Shown: piece after piece, positions 11,740 through 22,850 of the stretch
How the letters are laid out: each line of letters starts with the position of its first letter
Numbering within the stretch: the stretch's first letter is position 1
Assembly (NCBI GenBank): GCA_028023455.1
Contig: JAQFVV010000050.1
Location: 915,411-979,410, forward strand
Length of the DNA: 64,000 nt
Reading direction: 5' to 3'
DNA from: Epiperipatus broadwayi
Taxonomy: Eukaryota; Onychophora; Udeonychophora; Euonychophora; Peripatidae
Notes under the pieces: model-generated
Told to the model about the DNA's origin: nothing
Databases searched by the model: none
The model's input: the letters and a program-made list of their open reading frames with translations, nothing else
Made by a program: the position numbers and the translations under genes

Positions 11740-14280
11740 GGTGATCATCTGATATTTAGTGGTTCAACAATAACTTTCATTAGGTAAACTAACATCACAG
11801 GAAGTGGAAAGTTTCATTAGAAAAAGTCACACCCTTCCTCCAATCAATTGATTGTTTTCTGCTAACAACTATGTAATTGTAATTCCATAAACAATAATGA
11901 ATGGAGAACTCGCAACTGATAAATATAATCAGCAGCATCAATAGTATTCTGTTCCATGGACAGGTCTAGAGAGTAGTGACATCACTATCATCCATTTTTC
12001 CACTCCATTGTCTTCATTGTCCAGTTTTTCAATTCCATATAGCTCTTCCCATCTCTTATATCGTCCAACAATACCAACTTTTTCAATCATTTATTTATTT
12101 TCCAGAATATATTATTTCCCAGGAGCAAAAATATATGTAAACACATTCTCAAGAACTGACCTCGTTGTTCACTTTTTTCTTATAGTTGTAAAATTATTAA
12201 GATTTGGTTTGGATGAATAATTTATGAATGTAATACATTTATTAATTAGGATAACAAAAGCATAATACTCTTCGCTGGTTTGGTGCAACGATAGAGTGCT
12301 ACAGTTTAAGATATATGAATTATGGTTTAATTGTATCTTCTCTTGTATTCGAACTTCCGAGAAATCGCGGGCAATAAATCATTCTATTATTAATATTAAT
12401 ATAATAGCGAGTAGGATTACAAATTATAAATTTATTTCCTTTGAGATATTTTTTCCGCAAATAACAATGATACTCTTTGTACCATTTAAACTAATTTATT
12501 CTTAAACTGCAACTTACGAGTTCTGAGATTTTGCAATTTACCGCAAATGTTTAAATGTTAATTTGCAATTTGAAATTTTAAAAGAATGTAGAAATCTGAC
12601 GAAAAATTGAAATTTTACAAAAGGAAAAAAAATATGGAGAAAGTCTAGCGATAAGTGGAGAGGGAGGCGAATAATTATTTTGGTTGTTTTAATAAGTTAT
12701 CTTGTCCATGAATAAAACATTATTTGTATAATGAATTCATGTCACTTGAACTAATTTAAAATTGATCGAATTTGAATTTTAAATTTACCACAGTGATACT
12801 AAATATTGTAAAATGATCGCGCAAGTTTATTTTTTCAATCGAATGCAAACATTTTCAATTTAATCAATAATTCCACAGCGGCCACACAAATAAAATTAAA
12901 ATGTAAAAATCACCCATTTACACGAATGCAAATTTTTAAGCGTATTAAGACCTATTTTTAAAAAAATCAGCTGTGACGTACAAATTCTAATACCGTCACT
13001 AGCGGTTTTGAAATAATTAAAAGGATAAAATATTAATAGTGGAAAAAGAATGAAGTTACTAGATTTATTTGAACAATAGGGAGGGGAGACGATATTAAAG
13101 TAAGAATGAAGTAAAAGAAACATCAGGTTGAAATAAAGCATTAACAGAAAACAGTTAAACAAAGAATGCTTAGCGAGAAAAATCTTTGAATAACAAAAGA
13201 ATACACTTCACAGGTTTTCAAAGAGTAATAATATTAGAAGTGTGGCAAAGAGAACGCGTTGGCAACATCAAATGACATATTTATACATAAAATTAAAAAA
13301 GAAGCTTTAGAAAAAAATATACATCTTCTGGAATCTCTTACTGCTATTATTGTTTTTTTTTTTTTAAAAAAAGTATTGATTTATCAATCTTTAAAAATGC
13401 TTTACCCAGCATGCTTTGAAAACATGTATCTAAGTAGGTGCTACCCTCTATTTTTTAAAAAAAAGCGATTTTTTAGGGCGTGTGTACTAACACGCGCAAT
13501 ATAAATACATAAGCTATATTTAGGATTTATATTTATAAAACAAAATAGTTAATATAAAACTTCTGCAATATGGTATATATGTATTTATGAGAATAAATCT
13601 AGTTTATATATTGCAAATGGTTGATAATTTATCAATATTCCATTTTTTTTATTATTGATACATTAAATTTTATTTATTAATATTATATACAGTTTTATAA
13701 TTACTCTTCAAAAATTAAGGAGTAAATAAAAGGAGGGGATGCGACTTGCATTCAGACACAGCTATAAAAGGAGTGGATGCGACTTGCATTTCGACACATC
13801 TAATATCTAGAAATATAATCAATGGTCAGAAATCCGAAACGTAGGAACGATTTATGGAAATTCAATTTTACTTTATGTAAAAATAATATATATCTTGTAT
13901 AGGTGCAGTTTTACTATTGATTATCACTAATTGAAAATAATTTACTCTTTAATTAATACTAAGCACAAAATATTACAATCTTATAAAATATAAATAAAGC
14001 TTATTATAATTTAGTAAATAAGCATATAAAAATATATAAATGACATTAACAAAAAAATTGAAAATGAGGAAAACGTATTGATGGGATTTAAATTTGGAGA
14101 GAAGTAAAAAAAAATAGCACTAAAAAAGGATGGCATTTACAAGGATAAAATAATATAGCTGTAGATGAAAATTAAAATATATATAAAAACATTTGAAATG
14201 TTAAAGGCAATATCTGCAGAAAATGTGAAGATACTATCGGATTTTCACACTCAGATTTTCAATAATAAATATTTAATTTA
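11740..14280. other. AT-rich spacer with minor structures
   Basis: No supported gene. A possible tRNA-like segment lies near 12278-12365 (GGTGCAACGATAGAGTGC, then GTATTCGAACTTCC), too diverged to call. A GC-rich hairpin GCGTGT...ACACGC lies near 13479-13496. The rest is AT-rich. The tandem TATA-like unit at 13728 is listed separately. Confidence 0.45.
13728..13803 (+). repeat. Two-copy 38-bp tandem repeat with TATA-like motifs
   Basis: Two near-identical units begin AAAAGGAGGGGATGCGAC (13728) and AAAAGGAGTGGATGCGAC (13766), each followed by TTGCATT-C-GACACA. The second is preceded by CTATAAAAGG, a good TATA-box match. No open frame follows, so a promoter role is only a possibility. Confidence 0.6.
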
Positions 14281-14285
14281 ATACA

Positions 14286-14815
14286 ACGTATAGGCTTACT
14301 CACACCTGCACATATAATGTAATATATAAGGGATTCGAACCCGGACTTTCACACGATGCTCAACTCTCCATGCCATCTCATATTGCTGACCCACATGATC
14401 ACACACATGTTGAAAAGATAAATAACCATCAATATACGTATTTCATGCTAAACCAGCAATCATCAGTTGGTCCAGATTACTATCTCCACACATATATACA
14501 ATCAGTGCTCAGCTTTATATTAAGGTAGTCAATCTTCATACTTTAATGGACAGGCTTCACACTACTCCAACCCATAACTCTTCAGCCATCCATTTCATTG
14601 AAAATCTGATGTTGGAAGGTTTAAAGCCCATGTTTATTGCCAAGGTTGTCATTCTACCCATGTTGACGTTAGTCATTCTGACCTTTTATGTACCAGAGAA
14701 TAATCCATTTACATACACATGTGAGGGATGCACAGACCTTTAATGCACTATGTTTCAATATGTAATTAAATACTCTGTACAGGCTTACACACACCTACAC
14801 ATATAATGTAATATT
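14286..14815 (-). mobile_element. Family C SINE with intact hammerhead core (C2)
   Basis: The element is bounded by a direct repeat of about 35 bp (GGCTTACTCACACCTGCAC / GGCTTACACACACCTACAC, each continuing ATATAATGTAATAT) roughly 490 bp apart. Reading the minus strand, the hammerhead core at 14470-14429 is followed by CACATGTGTGTGATCATGTG and then a tRNA-like stretch ending in the B box GGGTTCGAATCCC (14345-14333). So the unit order is ribozyme then Pol III-like internal promoter, within direct terminal repeats, the layout expected of retrozymes and Sm-alpha-like SINEs. The middle part (14520-14770) has no coding signal. Confidence 0.75.
14429..14470 (-). ncRNA. Candidate type I hammerhead ribozyme (family C)
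   Basis: Reading the minus strand: CCAA, then CUGAUGA, then UUGCUG-GUU-UAGCAU (stem II, five pairs after a U-U), then GAA, then AUACGUAU (stem III, self-pairing), then A as the cleavage-site nucleotide, then UUGA. CCAA and UUGA pair at three of four positions as stem I. All conserved core bases (C3 U4 G5 A6 N7 G8 A9, G12 A13 A14, A15.1-U16.1, H17=A) are present. Ribozyme activity is inferred from this consensus; no thermodynamic calculation was made. Confidence 0.65.
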
Positions 14816-16218
14816 TTATAGATAGTTATTTTGCAAGTATTATAAATCTACATCAATGCCAATTACTGTGAGTTTTAGTAATTAATAGATACAGGTAATA
14901 GTGATTAATAAACCCCTACCTTATGCATCTATTAATTACTAAAGTTTTCAGTAGATGGTATAGATGTAGTGAAGAAAAGAAAGTATGCTACAAAAACAAC
15001 ATTGAGTAAAGTGAAATTATGTGAGAGAGTCATGTGGTAATTTATTATAAGTCTAATTGAAAATAGTGTGTTAAAATAACCTTTATTTCAACTTCAGTCA
15101 AAATGATGTTTAACTCATTTAACATAATTGTTCACTTCGATTTTAGAAAAAAAAAACACAAGGCATGGCAATTGATAAAAACTAAATAAAAATTAAATAT
15201 ACGGTCAAAATAATTGGAATACTACCAATAGTGATCCTGGCGTTATCTGACTTTATTTATTGCTTAGTCGTGCCAGCATTAGGTTTGTGGATCCCCTTAA
15301 TGTCAGAGAACAAATTTTAGACCAGTATCAAATATATAGGCTTAAAAAGGTTAAATATAAATAAACCCATACTTCAATGAAAGCTTACAATATGCATTTA
15401 ACAATCGGAGTTCTAAGTAAAATTTAAATTGAGTTACTTTTTTCTCAATTAACAATCTTTCATAAATATTGTTTATTCTTATCTTAAATGACTTTCTTCT
15501 ACTTTGCATTACATTCATTCATTTATTCTTACGATATCATTATCACTATCAACAACCATTTGTAGAAGATTAGGATCAATTTAAATCCAGCTACAAAAAT
15601 AGTAATCTGGGCTAATAATAATATAACAATCTGTAGTGTAATAAATAATTATTAATTATTTTGATATATAGTATTCCTAAGATAGAAAATCATAATTAAA
15701 TGTTTATAATATATGCAATCTTGTAGATTAAATCTTAAGAAAATATGTTAAATAAATAATAAACAAAAATGAAGAATATTTGAAGAGGTTTGATGAAGCT
15801 AATTTCAAAATCAAGCACCTTAGGGGATTATTTGCTTTTGTGATATCTTAATTCATGTTTTTGAAGGAGAATAATATTTAGTAGTTTTCCAACTATATAC
15901 AGTTAATAGAACATACATAGGATAAAAAGAGAAGTTAAGATAATGTGATGTATGTTAAGAGCATGTAATTTTAAAATGTAAATGATGACAATGCAAAATT
16001 CACAAGATTTGTTTTGCCCATTTTGGTTTTTGGGATGTTGGAAGTTGACATAGCTCATGAAGAGAGTCCCTTCCCCTGAAATTAATTTTTTGTGTGTGAT
16101 AATTTACAATTCATAATGTAGTGATGATGTATTATTTTAGTTCTGAGTTTTAAAATGAGTTAGGAGACAGTATTTAAAATGCATAATAGGTTCTGTAATG
16201 TATTAATTTCATAATCAG

Positions 16219-16279
<61 letters not shown>

Positions 16280-16300
16280 TGCAATAATGCTTAGGCTAGA
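14816..16300. other. AT-rich spacer with a CA/TA microsatellite
   Basis: A (CA)n(TA)n tract occupies 16221-16277. No gene supported. A 65-codon minus frame across the microsatellite is spurious. Confidence 0.5.
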
Positions 16301-16316
16301 GATATTTATAAGTAAA

Positions 16317-16497
16317 TTCATAGAAATCAGTCCACCCTTAGACAATCCCAATATCAATAATCAATAATCTCAATCTGTTGTTAAGGCAACCTCCTTTTAG
16401 CAATAAAGTTGGAATAAGGAGGTTGCCTTGACAGCAGATTGAGATTGTTGATTATTATTGATATTGAATTGTCTAAGCATTAACTGATTTTTATGAA
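16317..16497. repeat. Foldback element E, arms ~80 bp
   Basis: AGGCAACCTCCTT (left, to 16396) is inverted as AAGGAGGTTGCCT (right, from 16416), with a centre at about 16406. Outward the arms continue as AATCTCAATCTG / CAGATTGAGATT and TAGACAATCCCAATATC / GATATTGAATTGTCTA, to ATAGAAATCAGT / ACTGATTTTTAT. Non-coding MITE-like structure; target duplication not resolved. Confidence 0.75.
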
Positions 16498-16499
16498 TA

Positions 16500-17110
16500 T
16501 AAATATATATTTAAATTTAATATTTTCAGTAGTAACTTGGATAGATTTGGTCTGATTTTTGCAGTTCAATGCATTTTTGGCTGTCAATTTAACATCATTT
16601 ACATAACAGAGTTCTCATTTATGAAATAATTTACAAATATACATTAAAAAACATTATAAAAGAGAGCAAAACAAATTAAATACATGAAGTATACTTTCAA
16701 TGCATAAGTGTCAGAATCCTAGTTGGCTATAAGGTTGTAGCTTATCATTAGTGATTTAAGAGATCTGTTTTTTTGTTAATTTGGATGCTATTGACTTGCA
16801 AATAAACCAAGCATCCTTGATTTTTCATTTTCTATTGTTCCTTTCTTTGCACATTATCTTAACAATGCCAGGATCAAAGCCATGATCATAATTCTTTTCA
16901 TGGTTTTAGATGAGCAATACTTTTTTAAAATCAGTCTTAGCTTTCTTGCACATTATACTTTCTAATTTGCCTTTGTTTTATTATAGTATTTATGTATCAA
17001 AATAATATTTGGTCTATGTAAGTTGTTTTTATTATCTATTATAGTATTTTTCATATTATAGGTAATGGCAGAGTATCAAAGTATTAAATTTATATATACA
17101 TATGTATATA
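16500..17110. other. AT-rich spacer, nothing recognised
   Basis: No gene or repeat identified. Confidence 0.5.
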
Positions 17111-17112
17111 TT

Positions 17113-17400
17113 TAGAGGGGTTTGAATCCAGAATTTCAAGCTTACTTTAGTCATCCACTACTTTTTATGCAATCAATACCCATGATTACATACATGCAAA
17201 AAGGATAAATGATCCCCAATACATGTATTTCATGCTGAACTGACACTCATCAGTTAATTTAGCATGAAATACATATTCTGTAGAACATTTACCTTATTTT
17301 GCATGTATGTGTTCATGCATATCAGTTATATAAGATGGAAAAGTGACTAAAGGAAACTTGAAAGTCTGGGTTCAAATCCCCTCTAATTACATCTAGCTTA
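17113..17400 (-). mobile_element. Family C foldback SINE (C3)
   Basis: A compact inverted dimer. The right end holds GTCTGGGTTCAAATCCCCTC (a perfect B-box consensus GGTTCAAATCC) and the left end the inverted GGGTTTGAATCC. Inner arms are TGCATGTATGTG and its complement. At 17217-17257 on the minus strand lies a hammerhead-like core (CUGAUGA, GUGUCAGUUCAGCAU, GAAA, UACAUGUA, UUGG) with a wobble-rich stem I (UUAA/UUGG) and an imperfect stem II. The other arm keeps only the GAAAUACAUAU half. Confidence 0.75.
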
Positions 17401-17862
17401 AAGAATAAATACTATACATGTATTTAATTATTGTATATATATATTACAAAATACAACATTTTCCAACATTATATATATATATTCACATTTTAATAAAGTT
17501 CTAGTAAATAGCTTTTCTACTACTTATTCTACCACTGTCTTTTCTAGACCACCAAGATAGTGCAAAATGACAATTTATATTTGCGATCTAAAGACAATCA
17601 CTTACTATATGTAAACACAATCTCTTTTTAAAGTCTTTAGAAATTTGTTCACATTCAAAAATTTCTACTTATTTTATAACTCTTAAAAGTGGAAAACTAT
17701 GAACCAAGCACAAACATATTGTTAAATACACTATGTTCAATAAAATATATGTAATTTCCAGTTATGACCACTTAACAAACCACTGTTGCTTATTTTCTTC
17801 ACATCTGCCTTTTTTAGGATATCAACCAAATGCAAAATGAGCATTTACATTAGCTGCTATAT
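17401..17862. other. AT-rich spacer, nothing recognised
   Basis: Contains only short TA tracts. Confidence 0.5.
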
Positions 17863-17879
17863 CATCATCATCATCATTA

Positions 17880-18113
17880 TCAACCATTATCAATCCACTG
17901 CAGGATGAAGGTTTCTCCAAGTTTAATCCATCTTCTCCGATCTTTAGCTTCTCTTCTCCACATCACCCCTACACATTTTCTTATTTCATCCATCCATCTT
18001 ACATGTGGTCTCCTTCTGGGTCTTTTACAATCTCTTGGAATCCAGTTTAAAATTTCAATTGTCCATCTATTATCATCTCTTCTAGCAATATGTCCAGCCC
18101 AACTCCACTTCAA
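17880..18113 (-). CDS. RTE C-terminal region (3' part of ORF)
   Basis: A 77-codon segment with [36 protein letters not shown] and [11 protein letters not shown]. This motif set (W-AGH-AR-DDNRW, R-G-P--RW-D-I) is the usual C-terminal signature of RTE-like endonuclease/reverse transcriptases in invertebrates; its biochemical role is unclear, probably RNA binding given the basic stretch. The segment belongs to the same protein as the upstream frame, as the copy at 831-1190 shows by reading through the junction. The stop is 17 bases from the microsatellite tail, so the 3' UTR is almost absent. Confidence 0.88.
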   Translation of the reverse strand: MKWSWAGHIARRDDNRWTIEILNWIPRDCKRPRRRPHVRWMDEIRKCVGVMWRREAKDRRRWIKLGETFILQWIDNG

Positions 18114-20134
18114 TCTTTAATTTTTTCAATGAGGTCAGTAACACCTGTTTGTTCTCTTACCCATACATTGCGTTTTCGATCTCTTCTTGTTACTCCCAAC
18201 ATACATCTCTCCATACTTCTTTGAGTGGTCTGAAGTCTCTGTATTGATCTTCTATTAAGTGTCCAAGTCTCAGATCCATAAGTAAGAACTGGTAAAACAC
18301 ATTTGTTAAAAACCTTTCTTTTCAAACACATAGGCATATTTCCTTTTAATATCAAGTTATTTCTACCAAAAGCACTCCAACCAAGTTTAATTCTATGATT
18401 AATTTCCTCTATTATGTTTCCATCTGTATTAATAATCTGACCAAGGTATTTGTAACTCTTAACTTCTTCTAATTCATCATAATCAATCTTTATTTTCATA
18501 TTTTGAGCAAATCGATTAAACATTACTTTAGTCTTTTTAACATTTATCTTTAGTCCTACTTTCCTACTTTCATCTGATAACTCCTGCAACATTTCCTGCA
18601 GCTCTGAAGCATTATTTGCAAAAACAACTACATCATCTGCGAAATCTAAATGACTTAAATAATCTCCATTTACTTTCACTCCTTTAGTTTCCCATTTTAA
18701 TCCACAAAATACTTCTTGCAGCACTGCTGTAAAAAGTTTTGGAGATATGGAGTCACCTTGTCTTACACCTTTCTCAATGTTGACTTTCCCAGTATCATTA
18801 TGTAATCTAATTGTTGCTGTTGCATTTTTATAAATATTCTTTAAAATATGACAATATCCTGGATCTATACCTTGATGATCCAATGCTTTAATCACTGAAG
18901 AAATGTTTATAGAATCAAATGCCTTTTCATAATCTACAAATCCAAAACATAATGACAACTCATATTCATTTGTCCTTTCTATAACTTCTCTCAATACTTG
19001 AATATGATCTACTGTACTAAAACCACTTTTAAATCCAGCTTGTTCTCTTGGTTGGTGAAAATCCAAGGTTCTCTGTAGACGAGTTGTAATTATCTTGGTA
19101 AAAATTTTATATAAAACTGATAAAAGGCTGATAGGTCTGTAATTTCTAATATCTTCTTTATCACCTTTTTTAAATATTAATATTATTACTGCATTCTTCC
19201 AATCATCCGGTACATCTTTATCATTTAGACATTTGGTATATAACTTTGCTAATATTTTTTCTGTTTCTTCACCTGCTTCTTTTAATATATCAATTATAAT
19301 TCCATCATTACCTGGAGCCTTTCCTTTTTTCATACATTTAATTGCATTTCTCACTTCTTCATTTAAAATTCTGGGCAATTCGGAAGATGTAATAGATATA
19401 GGAGGTACTTGTTCTTTATTACTATATAATTCTTGATAAAAATCTTCTACCAATTTCATAATGTCATCCCTCTTTTTAGTAATAATTCCATCTTTTTTCC
19501 TTATTGCAGATATAAATTTCCTACCAATACCAAAATGTTGTTTTACATTCTTAAGACTTTTATTTTCTTCTACAGCTTTTCTTGCTAGTTCACAGTTATA
19601 CTTTCTTATATCATTTTCAACTCTTTTCCGCACCATTTTACAAAATTCGAGATATTCAATTCTTTTTAATGCATCATTCTTGCATATCTTCATATTCCTT
19701 CTTTTCTTCATAAGTTCTCTAGTCTCAGTAGAAATTTTATTAGTCAATTGCTGCTTTTTTCTACCAGCTATCTTTGTTGCAGTTTTTAAAAGTGTATCAG
19801 TTATTTTCATATTAATTTCATTCAAATCTGAATCATGTTCAAAATCTACTAATACTTGAAACCGATTTGTAAGTTCTAATTTAAATTCATTAGAATGTTT
19901 CTGAAGATTAGGAATATCAACTGTAAATATAGTTTTTCTTAATAATTTTTGTCTCTCTAGTTTTACATTAACATGTATCTTACCCCTTACTAATCGATGA
20001 TCACTTCCTGTGTTAAATTTATTAAGAACATTACAATCTTGAAATATGTATTTCCTGTTAGTCAAAATATAATCCAATTCTGCTGTACCTTCATTTGGAT
20101 GCTTCCATGTCCATTTCCTTTTAACATTTTTCAC
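18110..20134 (-). CDS. RTE reverse transcriptase (central part of ORF)
   Basis: A 674-codon segment. It opens with the end of the endonuclease ([24 protein letters not shown] at residues ~7-50, including the conserved SDH), passes through a basic, coiled-coil-like linker, and then has the RT palm and fingers: GKAPGNDGI (~269-277), [15 protein letters not shown] (~330-344), [10 protein letters not shown] (~396-405, first catalytic Asp), [10 protein letters not shown] (~455-464), [12 protein letters not shown] (~495-506, catalytic FADD), [12 protein letters not shown] and YLGQII. The C-terminal part has [14 protein letters not shown] and [15 protein letters not shown]. It ends at LIEKIKD-stop, where a one-base deletion shifts the frame away from the following KWSWAGHI. 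The Met at 20134 is not a real start; the true start lies upstream across the first frameshift. The plus-strand open frames here are shadows. Confidence 0.93.
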   Translation of the reverse strand: MKNVKRKWTWKHPNEGTAELDYILTNRKYIFQDCNVLNKFNTGSDHRLVRGKIHVNVKLERQKLLRKTIFTVDIPNLQKHSNEFKLELTNRFQVLVDFEHDSDLNEINMKITDTLLKTATKIAGRKKQQLTNKISTETRELMKKRRNMKICKNDALKRIEYLEFCKMVRKRVENDIRKYNCELARKAVEENKSLKNVKQHFGIGRKFISAIRKKDGIITKKRDDIMKLVEDFYQELYSNKEQVPPISITSSELPRILNEEVRNAIKCMKKGKAPGNDGIIIDILKEAGEETEKILAKLYTKCLNDKDVPDDWKNAVIILIFKKGDKEDIRNYRPISLLSVLYKIFTKIITTRLQRTLDFHQPREQAGFKSGFSTVDHIQVLREVIERTNEYELSLCFGFVDYEKAFDSINISSVIKALDHQGIDPGYCHILKNIYKNATATIRLHNDTGKVNIEKGVRQGDSISPKLFTAVLQEVFCGLKWETKGVKVNGDYLSHLDFADDVVVFANNASELQEMLQELSDESRKVGLKINVKKTKVMFNRFAQNMKIKIDYDELEEVKSYKYLGQIINTDGNIIEEINHRIKLGWSAFGRNNLILKGNMPMCLKRKVFNKCVLPVLTYGSETWTLNRRSIQRLQTTQRSMERCMLGVTRRDRKRNVWVREQTGVTDLIEKIKD

Positions 20135-20880
20135 AAAAAAGAATTCATAATATAAAGTTTTTCCTTCTCTGCAAACTCCACAAGTCTATGTCCTCTCTCA
20201 TTTCTATTACCATAACCAAAATTACCTACAACACTTTCATCTTTCATTTGTTTACCAATTCTAGCATTAAAATCTCCCATAACAATTTTAAAATGTTGTT
20301 TACTCTGATCAAAAGCCTTTTGTACATCCATATAAAAATCTTCTACTACTTCATCACTGTGAGAACTTGTTGGGGCATAAACCTGAATTATCTGCATTTG
20401 ATATCTGCTATTAAGTTGTATAACTAATCTTGCCACTCTGTCTGATACACCATCAATCTCCACAATATTGTTCTTCCACTTTTTATTTATAATGAATCCT
20501 ACTCCACTTGTATTTCCAATATTTGTGCCTTTATAATAGAGCATATGTCCACTTTTTAAATCAATTGTCTCTTCACCTTTTCTTCTAACTTCACAAAGTC
20601 CAATAATATCCCATTTAATATAAGAGAGTTCTTCTTCTAATTCTTGCAATCTTCCTTCACTTGAAAGTGATCTGCAGTTGTAAGTACCTAAATAAAAAGT
20701 CATCATCAAATGGCAGCCTGGGTCCGCCTCCAGGATATTCTTAGCACCCTCCGCCTTCGGCCACCAACCGCTGCCTTGGTTGGTGACTTTACAGCCTCCT
20801 GGGATTAAGGGCCATGCTTTATTTTTGTCTGTCATAATTGTATAATTGGGAAAATCTTTATCATTTACACAAACATTCAT
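20131..20880 (-). CDS. RTE APE-like endonuclease domain (5' part of ORF)
   Basis: A 249-codon segment carrying most of an apurinic/apyrimidinic-type endonuclease that would nick target DNA to prime reverse transcription. Visible motifs in order: LGTYNCRSL (metal/substrate Asn, about residues 64-72), [11 protein letters not shown] (catalytic Glu, ~92-102), [10 protein letters not shown] (~125-135), IIQVYAPTS (~165-172) and [10 protein letters not shown] (~200-209, catalytic Asp/Asn). The last motif (SDHR) falls in the next segment because the frame breaks after MNSF. The first Met at 20880 is only a candidate start; the N-terminal ~60 residues (with [19 protein letters not shown]) are unusual and I do not recognise them. 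Compared with a typical RTE protein of about 1000 residues, this segment plus the two downstream adds up to the expected size. Confidence 0.85.
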   Translation of the reverse strand: MNVCVNDKDFPNYTIMTDKNKAWPLIPGGCKVTNQGSGWWPKAEGAKNILEADPGCHLMMTFYLGTYNCRSLSSEGRLQELEEELSYIKWDIIGLCEVRRKGEETIDLKSGHMLYYKGTNIGNTSGVGFIINKKWKNNIVEIDGVSDRVARLVIQLNSRYQMQIIQVYAPTSSHSDEVVEDFYMDVQKAFDQSKQHFKIVMGDFNARIGKQMKDESVVGNFGYGNRNERGHRLVEFAEKEKLYIMNSFL

Positions 20881-21098
20881 TCTGCCTTATCAGGCACTGA
20901 GAAGAAAGACCATGGTGTTTCTTGATCTTAAACTCAGAGGTAAAAAGCCAATAAACTCACCACGCTGGCTAATGCATGTTGGTGAGCAGCCCATCCATGT
21001 TCGTATACTATATGAATAAACATATAGTAATAACAGCTGCAACGACAAGAATGTATGGAGTGGACATTAGGAATTTGCCCTGCTCGGTTCCTTTAAGG

Positions 21099-21148
21099 TG
21101 TATATATATATATACACACCTTTAAGGTGTATATATATATATACACCT
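21099..21148. repeat. Short direct repeat with TA tract
   Basis: CCTTTAAGGTG followed by (TA)n and ACAC occurs twice in a row. It joins the RTE 5' region to the ACACCTGGG element that follows. Confidence 0.7.
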
Positions 21149-22236
21149 GGGTCTCGTTTTACACGATAGATCTCAAAAAACATGCGCAAACGAAATCACG
21201 CAAAAATAGACGTAACTTACATTGAAAAAGGGGGGATGCGGTCTGTGATTTTTCAAAATTCGCATAAAAGCAAAGCACCAACGTAAAATTACTTTAAAAT
21301 TCCGCAAAAAAAAATAAGGAAATAAAATATGACTAATAAAAAATTTCAAATTTGAAAAAAATTGATACAAGACAAACTTTTTTTAACTATAATATTTAAT
21401 TTTATTCAAAATAATATATTTTTATGCATAATTTACAAACATGTTCATTTGCAAACAACTAGCGCCAACTTCACACTCATGTTGTAACAGTGGTTTTCTG
21501 GTGACAACGTAATTAGTAATTAATCTTTGAGATGATGATTTTATTAATTGTTTATGAAACTAACAACTAAAAATTAAATTCTTATTTTTTGTCTTTAATT
21601 TTCAATTCGGTTTAAAAATCAAATTTCACATTAATTTCAAGTCACAGTAAGTAATTTTTAAATTGTTAATTACAATTAAAAATCAGATTTTAATTTTTAA
21701 TTGTCAAATTTAATTATGCCCACTGCTATTACTGACCTTTTAAAAATAAACTTGTGGACACTAAATGATTAATAATTGATTACGTTCTTTTTTAAAAAGC
21801 TAAAACAGAATGTGATTTAAAATGCAAAATTAACACGTACAATGTTTGAACAAATTTACATTATAATCTTGTAAAATTTAATGTGTGTATACATAAAATG
21901 TAGAAATTATGATTTTAATTTCATTATTGCATAAAATCTTACTATTATAAAGCACTGAAAATATTGAAATTACTAAGATGAAAGTTGAATTCCAATAATG
22001 TGCTATTACTTTCAATATACGCAAGTGCTAAAATGAAAGTTGAATTCCAATAATGTGCTATTACTTTCAATATACGCAAGTGCGCGAAATTTATTATTTA
22101 AAGTAATAGCGCATTATCGGAGTTCATACACCTGGGTCTCTTTTTACGCGAACTTATTTAACACACTTCCGGTGAAACACGAATCGCGTAACTTCAAAAT
22201 CATGTTAAATAATTCCGCATAAAAAGAGACACAGGT
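21143..22236. mobile_element. ACACCTGGG terminal-inverted-repeat element (D1)
   Basis: It starts ACACCTGGGTCTCGTTTTA and ends TAAAAAGAGACACAGGTGT, an inverted pair. TATA-rich sequence flanks both ends. The left subterminal region (to about 21365) matches the right end of the element at 28361-29216 in opposite orientation. There is no transposase frame, so it is non-autonomous. Inside, a 55-bp unit is duplicated in tandem at about 21974-22083 (GAAAGTTGAATTCCAATAAT twice). The last ~110 bp (22127-22236) form a mini-element with its own ACACCTGGGTCTC start. The superfamily is not clear to me. Confidence 0.75.
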
Positions 22237-22243
22237 GTATATA

Positions 22244-22500
22244 TAAACTTAAGAGCATGCTATAACTCTAAATAAGCTTTTTATATTATGATAAATGATA
22301 CTACAAAAGAAGGCATTCAAATCATCTTTATCTTAGATTGTCCCCATCCCCAGACTATTTTCAACCTATGGGTCTTTTCAGTGAGGAGTTGGGCTACTAG
22401 TAGCATTTATCATAAGAAAAAAAAGCTTGTTTAGAGTTATAACATGCTCTTAAGTTTACATATTGGTAAATGCAAGCTATATATAAGTCATTTGACATCT
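22244..22500. mobile_element. Family B foldback element (B1, short form)
   Basis: The ends CTTAAGAGCATGCTATAACT and AGTTATAACATGCTCTTAAG are inverted. Inside, TTATGATAAATG... is inverted as GCATTTATCATAA. A hammerhead-like core at 22347-22386 (minus) reads CCUCA-CUGAAAA-GACC-CAUA-GGUU-GAAAA-UAGUC-UGGGGA: stem I and stem II pair, but G8 of the core is A. Confidence 0.7.
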
Positions 22501-22505
22501 GACTT

Positions 22506-22510
<5 letters not shown>

Positions 22511-22549
<39 letters not shown>
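22511..22549. repeat. TA microsatellite
   Basis: Uninterrupted TA dinucleotides, a cruciform-prone tract between two foldback elements. Confidence 0.95.
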
Positions 22550-22551
<2 letters not shown>

Positions 22552-22587
22552 TTCTAATATTTTCAGGGATAAAAGTTGTCATATTAT

Positions 22588-22796
22588 TATTATTTGCAGG
22601 ATATTCCATGTAGTGAAAAAGCTAAATGCTGATGTTTCAGTAAAATATCAAGTACCTTCCACAGAGTATCCTCTTTCTCAAATCATAAGAATGCACATTT
22701 GAGAAAGAGGATGCTCTGAGGAAGTTACTTGATACTGCACTGAAATGTCAGCATTTAGTTTTTCACTACAGAGAATATCCCACAAATAATATATAT
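22588..22796. repeat. Foldback element G with hammerhead-like arms
   Basis: Arms of about 97 bp: GGATATTCCATGTAGTGAAA... on the left is inverted on the right as TTTCACTACAGAGAATATCC, with inner AGAGGATACTCTG / GAGTATCCTCT forms and a spacer of about 12 bp near 22690. The right arm (+) reads CUGAGGA (22716-22722), a 19-base stretch with AGU/ACU ends, then GAAA (22742-22745), and flanks that could pair as a short stem I. The left arm has CUGUGGA, a broken core. MITE-like, non-coding. Confidence 0.75.
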
Positions 22797-22850
22797 ATAT
22801 ATGAAAAATAAAAACAAGTTAGTCACGTAACCTGCTATCACTTGTTATTT

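Larger units (their letters stand above)
17863..21093 (-). mobile_element. Near-complete RTE-clade LINE
   Basis: A non-LTR retrotransposon transcribed from the minus strand. In transcript order: a relatively GC-rich 5' region (about 21093-20881), an APE-type endonuclease, a reverse transcriptase, a C-terminal region, and a short 3' end (TCATCCTGCAGTGGATTGAT, ending in a GAT microsatellite at 17880-17863) typical of RTE-like elements. There is no ORF1 and no poly-A tail, which fits RTE. The single reading frame is interrupted twice, each time by one missing base in a homopolymer (20135-20140 and 18116-18118). The 5' boundary is approximate, and I did not find a convincing target duplication. 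Three other copies in the window (831, 4536, 7535) are fragments. Confidence 0.85.

Noticed and set aside
19461-19859. 132-codon plus-strand open frame
   Set aside because: Antisense shadow of the RTE reverse transcriptase frame.
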